From contig VUYV01000003.1 of assembly GCA_008711295.1 (NCBI GenBank), positions 4,001,837 through 4,065,836 of the forward strand: DNA of 64,000 nucleotides. The letters are read 5' to 3'. Each line of letters begins with the position of its first letter. Within the stretch, counting starts at the first letter, position 1. Below the pieces are notes generated by a model that did not search any database, was not told the origin of the DNA, and saw only the letters and a program-made list of their open reading frames with translations. This DNA is from Anarhynchus alexandrinus (Eukaryota; Chordata; Aves; Charadriiformes; Charadriidae). The position numbers and the translations under genes were made by a program. Positions 62,801 to 64,000 of the stretch are shown here, one piece after another.

Positions 62801-64000
62801 AGCTGACTTATAAATTTGATGGAGTTGAGCTTCTAAAACTAAGCTCTTCTCCCAGTCAAACGTCAACTTTACTGGCAGTGATACTGAGAAGAGTGAATAA
62901 AGGGTCTCACTTATCCCTTCTAAATAAGAAAAAAATCTAATTTTAAAAACACTGTGAAAGTGTGTATATTATTTCTAAAGAAATGCAAGTTAATGTTGCA
63001 ACTCATCAGAACTGTCAACCTAAGTATAATGCCCAATATTGAAGGAATCAATCTTCTCCTAGTTCTAAAGATAGTAAGAAAAAATCAATAAGTTTGATGT
63101 CTTCTTCAAAAGGTAAAATTCAAAGGCTATTTACATCTGTGGAAGAAAACACTGACCCTTTCTATGTTATTCAATACAGAAGTATTTTAATTCAGATTGA
63201 AAATAGATTGAAAAATCACATTCCGGGTGAGCTCTTTTATCTGGAGGATTTAGTCTTTCACAAAATGGAACAAGGATACTGATCCCTTTCCAAGCAATGC
63301 TCAGGACTGTCACAACACATGGACTCCCTCAGTGCCCACCATTCACATGACTTTTCTAAGGTAAGTTTTTCCAGCCAGGCCTCTTCCAGCTTTACAGCTG
63401 ACACAAAAAATCACCCTTGCCTAAGAGCAGAATTTCCAGTCCCAGGCAGACTTTTCTTTAAGCTATACCATTTTGGGGTGAGAAAAGGGGAAAATGATTC
63501 AACAAAAGGATCAGTTACCCTACATCCACTTGACTAGAAAACAACTACTGACAGAATAAAAGCAGAATGATTTGGTAAAATCATTGAGAGTCCTGAGTTA
63601 CATCTCATTGTACCACAGGCTGTCAGATAATCAGTTGGAGGTGGGGGAAGTACGTGCAGCAGTATTCCTTTTCTGTGATTTAGTAGTGTTAATAGCTCTG
63701 ATGAGTGCATCACGTAGGAGCAAATGGATACACAGCAGTCTAAAAGCTGAGATTAAAAAAAAAATCAGTGGAACACACTGATGTATATGAAAACCATCAC
63801 ATTAGTTATTTTGTATACCGTTAAGCCTCCATTTTACTCTCTCTGCAAACATACAGATGTCCTGGATATCATCAGAAAGAAAAGTCATCAGAACACAGAA
63901 GTGTCTTGCCAAGCCAAGCAGCTCTGGTGGCCGCACAATCAAAGGCGGAGCACTCCAGCGTGGTGCACAGTGGGGCTTCCTAAACCACGGAAACCTCAGG
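59830..64000. other. AT-rich DNA without recognisable genes
   Basis: No gene supported; all frames are at most 90 codons and without motifs. It contains a perfect 24-bp palindrome at 60118-60141 and an A/C tract at 61738-61774. Confidence 0.7.
60118..60141. repeat. Perfect 24-bp palindrome
   Basis: Half-site TATATTGAAATG followed directly by its exact reverse complement CATTTCAATATA, with no spacer. It is not part of a recognised repeat. Confidence 0.95.

Noticed and set aside
1..64000. CRISPR array, operon, tRNA or rRNA gene
   Set aside because: No regularly spaced repeats, no tRNA-like T-arm with clover-leaf pairing, no rRNA-like sequence; repeat content is avian nuclear.

Overview
This window is most likely nuclear DNA of a bird. 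The evidence is repeat content: at least seven CR1 LINE pieces, several ending in the avian-type tail built from ATTCTATGATT-like units. No SINEs or mammalian-type repeats were recognised. The rest is AT-rich DNA with only short, unconvincing open frames. The order or species cannot be told. The sequence comes from a draft assembly: there is a 439-base N gap at 58300-58738 and single Ns at 3613 and 37687.

No complete host gene is supported. Two weak exon candidates are recorded: an open frame entering from the left edge (2-184), and a 60-codon frame behind a good splice acceptor (14063-14244). Everything else looks like gene desert or long intron.

Layout: 435-780, very old CR1 remnant (+). 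8558-9338, a CR1 whose upstream part is inverted against its 3' part. 9630-10165, GC-rich island. 12845-13902, 5'-truncated CR1 (-) with an intact 3' end. 23812-24175, second GC-rich island. 30175-30306, old CR1 3' tail (+). 34945-35865, decayed CR1 (+) of another subfamily. 38035-38760, very old CR1 reverse-transcriptase remnant (+). 49612-50150, third GC-rich island. 57085-59825, the youngest-looking CR1 (+), with a CpG-rich leader, ORF2 pieces, the N gap, and a retroviral-type LTR embedded in ORF2.

The genes do not work together as a system. The window records successive retrotransposon insertions in otherwise quiet DNA. The most useful second-look items are the nested LTR in CR1 with an apparently undersized gap, the inverted CR1, two interleaved 9-bp inverted repeats at 41915-41948, and a perfect 24-bp palindrome at 60118-60141. 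I found no convincing new multi-gene system.
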